The notes under the pieces were generated by a model. The model was not told where the DNA came from. It saw only the letters and a program-made list of their open reading frames with translations, and made no database searches. Positions 1-8,588 of a stretch of 64,000 nucleotides of DNA are shown here, in pieces (the first letter of the stretch is position 1; every line of letters starts with the position of its first letter). Source of the stretch: G963422745 sp963422745 (GTDB taxonomy: Bacteria; Actinomycetota; Acidimicrobiia; Acidimicrobiales; Aldehydirespiratoraceae); the NCBI GenBank assembly GCA_963422745.1, contig OY730477.1, positions 806,001 to 870,000 on the forward strand, written 5' to 3'. The position numbers and the translations under genes are program-made.

Positions 1-754
1 GTGAGACGATCAGCAGGTCATCGCCTTGCAGGAACATCTCTGTGCCTGAATCTGCCCAGGCCTTTTCTCTGAGCTTCAATCTGCCGGTGACCAGTCGCTG
101 TTGGGCGTCGATCACGACCAGTTCGTCGTTGGCGAGAACCAAGACCCGTTTCCCGTCTGTCTTGATGAGGTCGGCTTCGTCAACACCAATCTCAGCCACG
201 TTCGTTCCCGAGAAATTCACACCGAATAATGGCCCTGAGTTGTCCGAATCCAATGCTGCGTCCGCGCTGCGGTTTACCCGAACTCCCGAAGCAGCACTGC
301 TGGCAGGCCCCGTGCCAGCTTCCGTGCCGCCCATCTGCGGGCCGAACCCGCCGCTTGAGTCGAATCCGTAGGGACCGACCCTTGCTGCTGCGGTGGTATG
401 GATGTGCTGGAGCAGATCGTCGCAGTTCCCGAAGTTCGAAAGGGTGGACGTGAATCGGATTTCCGAGTGGGCTGGCACAATCCCCGCAAGCTCGCCTGTG
501 CTGGGATCGGTGACAGAGGGATCCGCGCCACTCGGATTGGTGCCTAGCGACAGGGGGTCATCGCCTCTACACGCTGCCGCAACGACCGTAGCGATGGCGA
601 TCGTTAGAACCGCCAGGCTTGCACGCAGCCTTGACCTAGACGTTGATTCGGGTTTGCTCATGGGTTTGCCCAGCGACTCGGGTTTGCTCATGGCGGGTTT
701 GCTCATGGCGACTTTGCCCAGTGAGGCGACTTTGCTCATGGCGGGTTTGCTCAT
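1..754 (-). CDS. Secreted lipoprotein with C-terminal beta-propeller domain (partial)
   Basis: Only the N-terminal part is in the window; the gene runs off the left edge. Counting from the inner ATG at 661, residues 12-31 form a lipoprotein signal peptide (hydrophobic stretch, then AAAC-RGDD with the lipid-modified Cys at 31). A Ser/Gly/Pro-rich linker follows, then GVNFSGTNVAEIGVDEADL and IKTDGKRVLVL, which match the opening of the Pfam Beta_propel family (PF09826). The protein is probably anchored outside the membrane; its substrate is unknown. Five in-frame ATGs (754, 739, 706, 691, 661) lie in a short repeat coding MSKxx units. The most upstream has AGGA about 10 nt before it, while 661 gives the most normal signal peptide, so the start is uncertain. 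Confidence 0.75.
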   Translation of the reverse strand, partial: MSKPAMSKVASLGKVAMSKPAMSKPESLGKPMSKPESTSRSRLRASLAVLTIAIATVVAAACRGDDPLSLGTNPSGADPSVTDPSTGELAGIVPAHSEIRFTSTLSNFGNCDDLLQHIHTTAAARVGPYGFDSSGGFGPQMGGTEAGTGPASSAASGVRVNRSADAALDSDNSGPLFGVNFSGTNVAEIGVDEADLIKTDGKRVLVLANDELVVIDAQQRLVTGRLKLREKAWADSGTEMFLQGDDLLIVS

Positions 755-756
755 GG
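655..756. repeat. In-frame short repeat with five ATG codons
   Basis: Degenerate 15-18 bp units read on the minus strand as MSKPA, MSKVA, SLGKVA, MSKPA, MSKPE, SLGKP, MSKPE. All five ATGs are in the frame of the lipoprotein gene, so copy number changes the length of the N-terminus before the signal peptide without breaking the frame. Confidence 0.8.
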
Positions 757-856
757 CGACTTTGATCCTGACTTGAGTCAACTATACGACATTGCGACGT
801 TATGGGTCTCCGGTTTGGTTCCTGTCAGCGGCCGGATCGCCACATCTGCGACTCGA

Positions 857-1450
857 TCAGTTCGTTACCGGTAGCCATTTCTGCCGCTGTGACTCAAAAG
901 CCGAGATGTCGGATACATGGCGCATCGTCACGGAGATATCGTCAAGGCCTTCCAGAAAGCGTTCGCGTGTGGCTTGATCCATAGCGAAAGCGGCCTCGAA
1001 CTGCATTGCAGGAACCTCCACGGTCAGTCGTGCGACGTCAACCGTGATCTCGATTGTCGGGTCGACCTCAACGGCTTGCATCAGCGCCGCGCAGACATCG
1101 GCGTCCAGCGTCACCGGCACCAAACCGTTCTTGGTGCAGTTGTTGGCGAAGATGTCGGCGAAGCGTGGGGACATCACGGCTTCGAATCCGGACTGTTGTA
1201 TAGCCCACACGGCATGTTCGCGTGAGGACCCAATGCCGAAGTCGGCACCGGCAAGCAGGATACGCGCTCCGGCATATCTCTCATCGTTGAACACAAAGCC
1301 GCGATCGTCGCGCCACTCCGAGAACAAGCCCTTCTCAAAGCCTGTGCGCTCAATCCGTTTCAACCAGTCCGATGGGATGATCTGGTCGGTGTCGACGTTG
1401 GTGCGGTTCAGTGGCAACGCAGTGCCGCTGACAATGTGAACCGCCTTCAT
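857..1450 (-). CDS. leuD: 3-isopropylmalate dehydratase small subunit
   Basis: LeuD forms the swivelling domain of isopropylmalate isomerase, which with LeuC interconverts 2- and 3-isopropylmalate in leucine synthesis in the cytoplasm. The 197-residue length is normal for the family. Visible motifs are LNRTNVDTDQIIP near residue 14 and GADFGIGSSREHA at 68-80, which carries the substrate-contacting loop. The ATG at 1450 overlaps the leuC stop (ATGA), so translation is coupled. An open frame extends upstream to 1651, but it is antisense-like sequence inside leuC and was not used. Confidence 0.97.
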   Translation of the reverse strand: MKAVHIVSGTALPLNRTNVDTDQIIPSDWLKRIERTGFEKGLFSEWRDDRGFVFNDERYAGARILLAGADFGIGSSREHAVWAIQQSGFEAVMSPRFADIFANNCTKNGLVPVTLDADVCAALMQAVEVDPTIEITVDVARLTVEVPAMQFEAAFAMDQATRERFLEGLDDISVTMRHVSDISAFESQRQKWLPVTN

Positions 1451-2859
1451 CTCGGCCCCAGATCCGACGGAGTGGCAAATGTGCCAGCCACGGCGGTGGC
1501 GGCCGCGACGGCAGGGGACACCAGATGGGTTCTCCCACCCCGACCCTGGCGTCCTTCGAAGTTGCGGTTGGAGGTGGATGCTGCACGCTCGCCGGGTTGC
1601 AGCTTGTCGGGATTCATGGCCAGACACATCGAGCATCCCGGCTCGCGCCAATCGAACCCGGCGGAGCGGAAAGTCCTGTCAAGCCCCTCGGCCTCGGCCT
1701 GGGCTTTCACCCGACCCGAGCCGGGAACGACCAGCGTCCGAACGCCGCCATGCACCCGCCGACCCTCGATCACCTCGGCCGCCGCTCGCAGATCCTCGAT
1801 TCGGCTGTTGGTGCACGAACCGATGAAGACGGTGTCAACCTTCACGTCTCGGATCGGGGTGCCCGGCTTCAGACCCATGTAGTCCAAAGCATGTGCCGCG
1901 GTGTTGCGTGCGGATGGATCGTCGAAACTATCAGGATCCGGGACGATGTCGTCGATTGCGATGACCTGCGCTGGGTTGGTCCCCCACGAAACCTGGGGGA
2001 CGATGTCGGATCCGTCGATGACAACCTCATGGTCAAAGGTCGCATCCTCGTCACCGACCAGCGACATCCAGTCCTGAACAGCAGCGTCCCAGTCGCTGCC
2101 CTTGGGTGCCTTTTCGCGTCCTTGGAGATAGCTCAACGTCACGTTGTCGGGAGCGATCAGTCCGGCCTTGGCACCACCCTCAATCGACATGTTGCACACC
2201 GTCATACGGCTCTCCATCGACAAGTTACGGATCAGGCTTCCCCGGTACTCGATGATCTTGCCGCTCCCGCCGCCCGTGCCGATTCGGCCTATCACGGCCA
2301 ATATCACGTCCTTGGCTGTCGACCCCGCGGGGAGCGCGCCGTTGATGGTGATCGCCATAGTGCCGGGCCGGGTCTGCGGCAGTGTCTGGGTGGCGAGGAC
2401 ATGTTCCACTTCGCTTGTCCCGATTCCGAAGGCGATGGCACCGAACGCGCCGTGTGTGGATGTGTGGGAGTCGCCACACACGATCGTCATGCCCGGATGG
2501 GTGAGTCCCTGCTCCGGGCCGATCACATGGACGATGCCCTGATCCGGGTGCCCCATCGGGTAGTTGACAACGCCGAACTCTTCGGCGTTACGTCTCAACG
2601 CTTCGACCTGTCGACGGCTGATCTCATCGGCGATCGGCTGGTCAATGTCGGCGGTGGGGACATTGTGATCCTCTGTGGCGATCGTCAGGTCCGGTCGGCG
2701 GACCTGACGCCGAGAGAGCCTCAGCCCGTCAAAGGCTTGCGGTGATGTGACCTCGTGGATGAGGTGAAGATCGATATACAGAAGGTCCGGTTCGCCGTCG
2801 CTGCCGACCTTGACGACATGTCGATCCCAGATCTTTTCGCTGAGTGTGCGTGCTGTCAT
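1447..2859 (-). CDS. leuC: 3-isopropylmalate dehydratase large subunit
   Basis: This is the aconitase-fold catalytic subunit of isopropylmalate isomerase. At 470 residues it has the full family length. The three Cys ligands of the [4Fe-4S] cluster are visible: Cys349 in GSCTNS and Cys409/Cys412 in GCSMCLAMN. TEDHNVPT near 62 and CGDSHTSTHGAFG near 128 are also typical. Its start overlaps the stop of the upstream alpha/beta hydrolase by four bases and its stop overlaps leuD in the same way, giving a tightly coupled minus-strand operon. Confidence 0.98.
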   Translation of the reverse strand: MTARTLSEKIWDRHVVKVGSDGEPDLLYIDLHLIHEVTSPQAFDGLRLSRRQVRRPDLTIATEDHNVPTADIDQPIADEISRRQVEALRRNAEEFGVVNYPMGHPDQGIVHVIGPEQGLTHPGMTIVCGDSHTSTHGAFGAIAFGIGTSEVEHVLATQTLPQTRPGTMAITINGALPAGSTAKDVILAVIGRIGTGGGSGKIIEYRGSLIRNLSMESRMTVCNMSIEGGAKAGLIAPDNVTLSYLQGREKAPKGSDWDAAVQDWMSLVGDEDATFDHEVVIDGSDIVPQVSWGTNPAQVIAIDDIVPDPDSFDDPSARNTAAHALDYMGLKPGTPIRDVKVDTVFIGSCTNSRIEDLRAAAEVIEGRRVHGGVRTLVVPGSGRVKAQAEAEGLDRTFRSAGFDWREPGCSMCLAMNPDKLQPGERAASTSNRNFEGRQGRGGRTHLVSPAVAAATAVAGTFATPSDLGPR

Positions 2860-4010
2860 CTGTGTGTTTTCCTGTTGGTTCGCCTGGATTGCGCCTCCAT
2901 GGTTACGTTGCGTATGAGATCAACGAAGGGCTTTACAAAAACGTCGGGCCTGGTGACGCAACCAGCGTGGGTTATTGGTATGTGAGTGATTCGTGCCTGA
3001 GGCAGCTGTGACGCCAGCACGTGTTGGGTTCCGGCGTCAACGACTTGGTCCAGGGTGGTTACCGCTATGCCCACCGCCGCGTTGATCCCCGACACCCAGG
3101 AGCGACTGTCAAACCTTGCCAGCTCGCCGCCAGCCTCCAGTAGGGCTGGTAGTTCAGCGGACCCGATTTCTGTTGCGAACCATCGCAGTGGCTCGGTGTC
3201 ACCAGGACGCGAAGCGACCCTAAATCCACGCGCAAGCAATGCCAGTTGCCGGCGCCGACTCAATGGTTTCGTGAGTGGGGCGACCGCACCTGCGGTGTGC
3301 AATAGTCGGGTTTGGCGGGCGCTTCTCGGTAAACGGGCCCAGGTCGCCGCCAAGACGACACCGTCGACTAACTCCGGGTGGTCGCGGGCGACGAGTTGGG
3401 CCACGGCACCTCCCATGGAATATCCGACAACCACTATGGGGTTTTCGCACCTCATCGTGTGCAACATGGCCGCCACGTCATCCGCGGCATCAACAAGCCT
3501 GAACCGGCTCCGGCTACGGATTCCTTGACCGTGACCACGATGATCGATGCTGATGACGTCGGCGAACTCTGCGAGAGGCTCATAGACCCGGAACCAGTTC
3601 AATGCACCGGTGACCGACCATCCGTGAAGCAATATCAAGGTGGGGCGATGCTTTGGGTATGCGTCACTGAGTTGGCGCACGAAAGTCGTGCCACGTCCAG
3701 ACAACTCCAAGGAATATCCAACCGGCAGACGTGGGCGGCCGGTGCTGGGATCGCCTTGCTCGAATCTTTCGTCACCGGACCGAAATAGCTTCGTCGGGGC
3801 TCTCAGAACGTCATCACTAGTTGCCGTTGTGGTGTCTGACGCGTGGGTGGGGGCGGTCAGAATGTCATCACTGGTTGCGGTTGTGGTGTCTGACGCATGG
3901 GTGAGGGCCGACCCGGGTGCGTCTGGGTCACCGAAAACGCAGTCAGGTCGAGGCGATGGCATCGTGCACTTGTAGGACGCTGCGAGCGGTTTTGGGTTCC
4001 GCAGTTGCAT
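2856..4010 (-). CDS. Alpha/beta hydrolase with duplicated N-terminal segment
   Basis: Cytoplasmic alpha/beta-fold hydrolase; substrate unknown. The oxyanion motif HGWS is at 129-132, the nucleophile Ser198 lies in GYSMGG, and a C-terminal His is in ITHAGCVTRPD. Residues 1-95 are not part of the fold and contain an 18-residue unit (THASDTTTATSDD...AP) present twice, at 37-54 and 55-72. The start is uncertain: Met1 lies 8 bp after greA, and Met17 (3962) is an alternative. The stop overlaps leuC (ATGA), so a role tied to the leucine operon is possible but not shown. Confidence 0.85.
   Translation of the reverse strand: MQLRNPKPLAASYKCTMPSPRPDCVFGDPDAPGSALTHASDTTTATSDDILTAPTHASDTTTATSDDVLRAPTKLFRSGDERFEQGDPSTGRPRLPVGYSLELSGRGTTFVRQLSDAYPKHRPTLILLHGWSVTGALNWFRVYEPLAEFADVISIDHRGHGQGIRSRSRFRLVDAADDVAAMLHTMRCENPIVVVGYSMGGAVAQLVARDHPELVDGVVLAATWARLPRSARQTRLLHTAGAVAPLTKPLSRRRQLALLARGFRVASRPGDTEPLRWFATEIGSAELPALLEAGGELARFDSRSWVSGINAAVGIAVTTLDQVVDAGTQHVLASQLPQARITHIPITHAGCVTRPDVFVKPFVDLIRNVTMEAQSRRTNRKTHR
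3803..3910. repeat. 54-bp tandem duplication (x2) inside hydrolase gene
   Basis: Two adjacent near-identical 54 bp copies, differing at a few bases, add 18 codons without a frameshift. They encode a Thr/Ser/Asp-rich segment before the hydrolase fold. Confidence 0.9.
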
Positions 4011-4018
4011 AGAACGCC

Positions 4019-4489
4019 TTATTCGATTGCAACGACAACGACCTTCATTGTCGCTCCCGTGGGTGTGTTGAATGTCACTACGTCCTTCACCGACGCTCCC
4101 AGCAGGGCCGCCCCCATAGGTGAGCGAGGCGAAACCACAGTCACGTCGCTGGACTGCTCCTCAATCGATCCGACCAGGTATTTTTGGGTTTCGTGTTCGC
4201 CGTGGTGAAGCACTGTCACAGTTGTTCCAGTTCGAACGGTCTCAGAATCCTTGCCGCCAACCACGATCTCGGCATAATCGAGAATGTGCGCCAGGTGCAG
4301 AATTCGGCCCTCCATCCTGCCCTGCTCCTCTTTGGCTGCGTGATAGTCGCCGTTCTCGGACAGGTCGCCGAGCTCTCGTGCGGATTCGATCTTGCGTGCG
4401 ATGTCAATGCGACCGCGGGTGGTGAGGTCGCGATGCTCGGCGGCGAGCCGATCGAAGGCGGCTTGCGAAAGCTGTTGTACCTCGGCCAT
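4019..4489 (-). CDS. greA: Transcription elongation factor GreA
   Basis: GreA rescues backtracked RNA polymerase by stimulating transcript cleavage through the secondary channel. The 156-residue product has the usual length: an N-terminal coiled coil with the acidic tip in ARELGDLSENGDYHAAKE near 37-54, and a C-terminal FKBP-like domain ending with the family pattern SPMGAALLG. The start at MAEVQQL fits the family; an ATG 27 bp upstream (MPRVGSVDG) is also possible. The downstream hydrolase begins 8 bp after the stop, so greA may head the hydrolase-leuC-leuD operon. Confidence 0.95.
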   Translation of the reverse strand: MAEVQQLSQAAFDRLAAEHRDLTTRGRIDIARKIESARELGDLSENGDYHAAKEEQGRMEGRILHLAHILDYAEIVVGGKDSETVRTGTTVTVLHHGEHETQKYLVGSIEEQSSDVTVVSPRSPMGAALLGASVKDVVTFNTPTGATMKVVVVAIE

Positions 4490-4648
4490 GCCATCAACGC
4501 TACCTACCCGAGGCATCGATTGGGTAGCTGCACGACACCGCCCAAGATCGAGCAGAACGTGAATCGGTGCTGTCATTCGCGCCCGGAAATCCCCGCCGGT
4601 AGACTTATGTGAAGCGAACACCGAGCGAGAGTATGAAGGGTCGCGGAG

Positions 4649-5614
4649 ATGGCGCACCGAGTCGCAGTCGTGGGGGGTGACGGGATCGGTCCCGAAGTCG
4701 TCGCAGAGGGACTCAAAGTTGTTGCTGCGGCGGGTGTTGATCTCGATGTCGTTGATTACGACCTCGGAGGCGAGCGTTATCTTCGCGACGGTGTGGTCCT
4801 GCCTGATGAGATCGTCGCTGAGTGGCGCAGTTTTGACGCGATTTACCTCGGCGCCGTCGGAACACCCGCCGTTGCGCCCGGCGTGATCGAGCGAGGGCTC
4901 TTGTTGAAGATGCGGTTTGATCTTGACCTCTACGTCAATCTGCGGCCTTTCGTCGCGGACACCCATGACTTTGTGGTGATCCGGGAGAACACCGAGGGCA
5001 CCTACACCGGCGAGGGTGGGTTCCTACGCCGCAACACACCTCATGAGATCGCAACCCAGGGCTCGGTCAACACCCGTCATGGCGTGGAGCGGGTTTGTCG
5101 CTACGCCTTTGACCTCGCCACGAAGCGCAACGGTCACGTCACGCTGGTTCACAAGACCAACGTGTTGACCTATTCGGGTGACCTTTGGCAGCGCACATTC
5201 AACGACGTTGCAGTCGATTATCCCGGCTGCAGTACCGCCTACAACCACGTTGACGCAGCCTGTATCTACTTCGTGCAAGACCCGCAGCGCTACGACGTCA
5301 TCGTCACCGATAACCTCTTCGGTGACATCCTGACCGATCTCGGCGGCGCCGTCTCCGGTGGCATCGGCCTGGCACCGACAGCAAACATCAACCCCGAAGG
5401 GGTGTCCATGTTCGAACCCGTGCACGGTTCGGCACCCGACATCGCCGGCACCGGCAAGGCCAACCCGATCGCGGCTGTACTATCGGCCGCCATGATGCTT
5501 GATCACCTAGGTGAAGGCTCCACGGCGGAACGGATTCGCGTTATATGTTCCGGTCATGCCTGCATGACCGGCACCACATCGCACATCGGGGACGCCATAG
5601 TCGCCCGTCTGTGA
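4649..5614 (+). CDS. leuB: 3-isopropylmalate dehydrogenase
   Basis: This enzyme oxidatively decarboxylates 3-isopropylmalate to 2-oxoisocaproate with NAD. The product has 321 residues. Diagnostic segments are VVGGDGIGPEV at the N-terminus, the substrate-binding VIRENTEGTYTGEGG region, the HKTNVL catalytic-lysine segment, the DNLFGDILTDLGG metal-binding signature and the FEPVHGSAPDIAGTGKANP C-terminal motif. It is transcribed divergently from greA-leuCD across a 159 bp gap and precedes ilvE. GGAG lies just before the ATG. Confidence 0.95.
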   Translation: MAHRVAVVGGDGIGPEVVAEGLKVVAAAGVDLDVVDYDLGGERYLRDGVVLPDEIVAEWRSFDAIYLGAVGTPAVAPGVIERGLLLKMRFDLDLYVNLRPFVADTHDFVVIRENTEGTYTGEGGFLRRNTPHEIATQGSVNTRHGVERVCRYAFDLATKRNGHVTLVHKTNVLTYSGDLWQRTFNDVAVDYPGCSTAYNHVDAACIYFVQDPQRYDVIVTDNLFGDILTDLGGAVSGGIGLAPTANINPEGVSMFEPVHGSAPDIAGTGKANPIAAVLSAAMMLDHLGEGSTAERIRVICSGHACMTGTTSHIGDAIVARL

Positions 5615-5700
5615 TCGGCTCACCGTCCGAACCACGTCCGCATGAAATCACCCGCAATTCCTGACACCCCGTCGGCTTCATAAGCCAGGAGGATCCGCCC

Positions 5701-6618
5701 ATGCCGATAACGCCCACGCCCAACATCTGGATGAATGGCGAGATGGTGCCCTGGAACGACGCAAAGATCCATGTGCTCACCCACACCCTGCACTACGGCA
5801 CAGGGGTGTTTGAAGGTATCCGTGCATATGAGACAGCTGATGGACCAGCTCTGTTTCGTCTCACCGACCACATCAAACGCCTATACGACTCTGCCCGGAT
5901 ACTCGGGATGGTCATGCCTTTCTCGGTGCCTGAGATTGTGCAGGCATGCAAAGACGTCGTTGCCGACTCGGGCCTGTTGGAGTGCTACCTACGTCCGATC
6001 GCCTACTACGGCTACGGCGAGATGGGACTCGCAACCACTGACTGCAACATCGACATCGCCATCGCTGCGTGGCCATGGGGCGCCTACCTCGGTGACGACG
6101 CCGCTACCCGAGGTGTGCGCATGAAGATCAGTTCCTGGAACCGCCATGATCACAACATCATGCCGCCGTCGTCGAAGACCACCGGCAACTATGCCAACTC
6201 AACGCTCGCCAAGATGGAGGCGCTGCGGGCGGGATACGACGAAGCGATCATGTTGAACAGTGTGGGGCTGGTGAGCGAATGCTCTGGCGAGAATCTGTTC
6301 TGTCGCAAAGGCGACGTTGTGATCACACCGCCGATCAGCTCGGGTGCCCTTGCCGGGATAACCCAGGATTCGGTGACCCGACTCGCCCAAGATCACGGCA
6401 TTGAAATCAGGATCGGCGACATGTCCCGCAGCGATCTGTACACCGCCGATGAGATCTTCGTAGTCGGCACAGCCGCTGAGATCAGCGCGGTCAACTCCGT
6501 CGACGACCGGCCTATCCGTTGTCCGGGCCGGTGCACCTCAACGTTGGCTACGGCGTACGCTGAACTGGTTCGCGGCAAGAACCCGAAGTATGCAGCCTGG
6601 AATGAACTGGCGGCCTGA
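5701..6618 (+). CDS. ilvE: Branched-chain amino acid aminotransferase
   Basis: PLP-dependent fold-type IV aminotransferase catalysing the last step of Leu, Ile and Val synthesis. The 305-residue product has the expected WMNGEMVPW start, LHYGTGVFEGIRAY, the PLP lysine Lys159 in PSSKTTGNYANS, and the phosphate-binding GLVSECSGENLF region. AGGAGG sits about 8 nt before the ATG. The last 36 codons lie in a 138 bp segment that is repeated once more after the stop. Confidence 0.96.
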   Translation: MPITPTPNIWMNGEMVPWNDAKIHVLTHTLHYGTGVFEGIRAYETADGPALFRLTDHIKRLYDSARILGMVMPFSVPEIVQACKDVVADSGLLECYLRPIAYYGYGEMGLATTDCNIDIAIAAWPWGAYLGDDAATRGVRMKISSWNRHDHNIMPPSSKTTGNYANSTLAKMEALRAGYDEAIMLNSVGLVSECSGENLFCRKGDVVITPPISSGALAGITQDSVTRLAQDHGIEIRIGDMSRSDLYTADEIFVVGTAAEISAVNSVDDRPIRCPGRCTSTLATAYAELVRGKNPKYAAWNELAA

Positions 6619-6786
6619 GATCGTGTCCACTGCTCGCGTCGCGGCTGGCCTATCCGTTGTCCGGGCGGGTGCACCTCAACGTTGGCTACGGCGTACGCTG
6701 AACTGGTTCGCGGCAAGAACCCGAAGTATGCAGCCTGGAATGAACTGGCGGCCTGAGATCGTGTCGACTGCTCGCGTCGCGGCCGT
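6511..6786. repeat. 138-bp tandem duplication of the ilvE 3' end
   Basis: The segment 6511-6648 (last 36 ilvE codons including the stop, plus about 30 bp of downstream sequence) is repeated almost perfectly at 6649-6786, with only a few substitutions. The second copy lies after the stop and is not expected to be translated as IlvE. Confidence 0.95.
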
Positions 6787-6809
6787 GATGTTCTAAGGGA
6801 GCAGCCGAC

Positions 6810-8477
6810 GTGATATCGCGATCTTCGTCAACGCTGCGTGTTCCTAGTGCGGGTGTTGATAGATCTCCGCGCCACGACCCTGCGTGGCCGCTGCACGTCG
6901 ACATCTATGACACCACCCTGCGTGATGGCAGTCAGCTTGAGGGGATATCACTCACCGTTGATGACAAGCTCAGGATCGCCGAGCAACTCGATCATTTGGG
7001 CGTGGCCTACATCGAGGGTGGCTGGCCTGGTGCCAACCCCAAAGACGACGAGTTCTTTGCCCGAGCCCGAGACGAGCTTCGCTTCGACACCTCGGAGTTC
7101 GTGGCGTTCGGCTCCACCCGCCGGCCCCGTGGCAAGGTCGACTCGGATTCGACGCTCACCAATCTGGTGGGAGCGGGCACCGCGGTGGTGTGCATTGTCG
7201 GCAAGTGCTGGGACTATCACGTCACCGAAGCACTGGCGACTTCCCTCAACGAGGGCGTGGAAATGGTGGCCGACTCGGTCGCATACCTGAGAGCGCGAGG
7301 CAAGAGGGTGTTCTTTGATGCCGAGCATTTCTTCGACGGATACCTGCGCAATCCCGAGTACTCGCTTCGTGTAGTTGAGGCCGCGGCCTTGGCGGGTGCG
7401 GAAGTGGTGGTGTTGTGCGACACCAACGGCGGCACCTTGCCTCCCGACGTCGAGACCGCTGTGGCCGCAGTGGTAGGCAACATCGATTGTCGGGTCGGGA
7501 TCCATCTCCACAACGACACCGGCTGCGGCATAGCCAACGCATTGGCCTCGGTGCGCGCCGGGGCCACCCAGGTACAGGGCACGATCAACGGCTACGGTGA
7601 AAGAGTCGGGAACTGCGACCTGGTTCCGATCATCGCGAACCTTGAACTCAAGATGGGGATTCGCTGCTTGCCCGATGGTCGCCTGAACAGGCTCACCTCG
7701 GCTGCTCATCACGTTGCCGAGCTCGTCAATTTCTCCGTCGATCCTCAGCAGCCCTATGTTGGTGCCACTGCCTTCGCGCACAAGGCCGGGCTGCATACCT
7801 CAGCGCTTGCGCGCACCGCGGATGCCTATGAGCATGTTGATCCCACAGCGGTCGGCAACGACACCCGGGTGCTCGTGTCGGAGATGGCGGGACGTTCCAC
7901 TCTTGAGATGAAGGCCAAGAGTCTCGGCATCGTGATCAGCGCCAAAGCGCTCGGCGAGGTTGTGGACACTCTCAAGAAGCTGGAGCACGAGGGTTACCAC
8001 TTCGAAGCTGCGGATGCATCACTGGAGTTGCTGATGCGTGGGGCGGCCGGCTGGGAGCAGCCCTACTTTCGACTTGAGTCGTTTTCGGTGGATATGGCGC
8101 ATCGCTCCGGGACAGGAGCTCGGGCATGGAACGACGTCGCTGTTGATATCAACACTGAGGCCATTGTGAAGCTCTGGGTCGGCGGCGAGCGCTGCATGGC
8201 CTTGGGCGAGGGAAATGGCCCCGTCAATGCTTTGGATTCGGCTCTGCGTTTGGCTCTTGATGGGCGCTACGACGGGCTCGATCGCATATCACTAACGGAT
8301 TTCAAGGTCCGAGTTCTAGACACCGCCCGCGGCACTGGTGCGGTAACACGTGTGCTGATCCGCTCGACCGACGGTAAGCGTGAGTGGTCCACCATAGGTG
8401 TCAGCGAGAACATCATCGAGGCGTCTTGGCAGGCGCTGATGGATTCCATCGTGTTCGGTCTGCTGCATTCTAACTGA
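6810..8477 (+). CDS. cimA: (R)-citramalate synthase
   Basis: CimA condenses pyruvate and acetyl-CoA to citramalate, opening a threonine-independent isoleucine route; LeuCD and LeuB can process the next steps, which fits the neighbourhood. The 555-residue length is typical of the CimA branch. DTTLRDGSQ at 34-42 is the HMGL-like active-site motif, GIHLHNDTGCGIANAL near 230 holds metal-binding His residues, and residues about 400-550 form the LeuA-type regulatory dimer domain (GTGAVTRVLI.STDGKREWSTIGVSENII). The GTG start has AAGGGA about 9 nt upstream. Confidence 0.93.
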   Translation: MISRSSSTLRVPSAGVDRSPRHDPAWPLHVDIYDTTLRDGSQLEGISLTVDDKLRIAEQLDHLGVAYIEGGWPGANPKDDEFFARARDELRFDTSEFVAFGSTRRPRGKVDSDSTLTNLVGAGTAVVCIVGKCWDYHVTEALATSLNEGVEMVADSVAYLRARGKRVFFDAEHFFDGYLRNPEYSLRVVEAAALAGAEVVVLCDTNGGTLPPDVETAVAAVVGNIDCRVGIHLHNDTGCGIANALASVRAGATQVQGTINGYGERVGNCDLVPIIANLELKMGIRCLPDGRLNRLTSAAHHVAELVNFSVDPQQPYVGATAFAHKAGLHTSALARTADAYEHVDPTAVGNDTRVLVSEMAGRSTLEMKAKSLGIVISAKALGEVVDTLKKLEHEGYHFEAADASLELLMRGAAGWEQPYFRLESFSVDMAHRSGTGARAWNDVAVDINTEAIVKLWVGGERCMALGEGNGPVNALDSALRLALDGRYDGLDRISLTDFKVRVLDTARGTGAVTRVLIRSTDGKREWSTIGVSENIIEASWQALMDSIVFGLLHSN

Positions 8478-8588
8478 CCGCTGCGTTGTCCTGTTTGATT
8501 GCGGGTCTTTGATTGCGACGTTGTCGTTGATTGCTCCTCTGGTCGGTTCTGAGGCTTTGTTTGGTGCCGGGTCGGTTCCGCTCGGTGA

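Noticed and set aside
1451..1651. N-terminal extension of leuD
   Set aside because: It lies fully inside leuC in another frame; the ATG at 1450 gives a normal-length protein and a coupled overlap.
1525..2745. 406-codon plus-strand frame antisense to leuC
   Set aside because: It mirrors leuC codon structure on the opposite strand and resembles no protein family.
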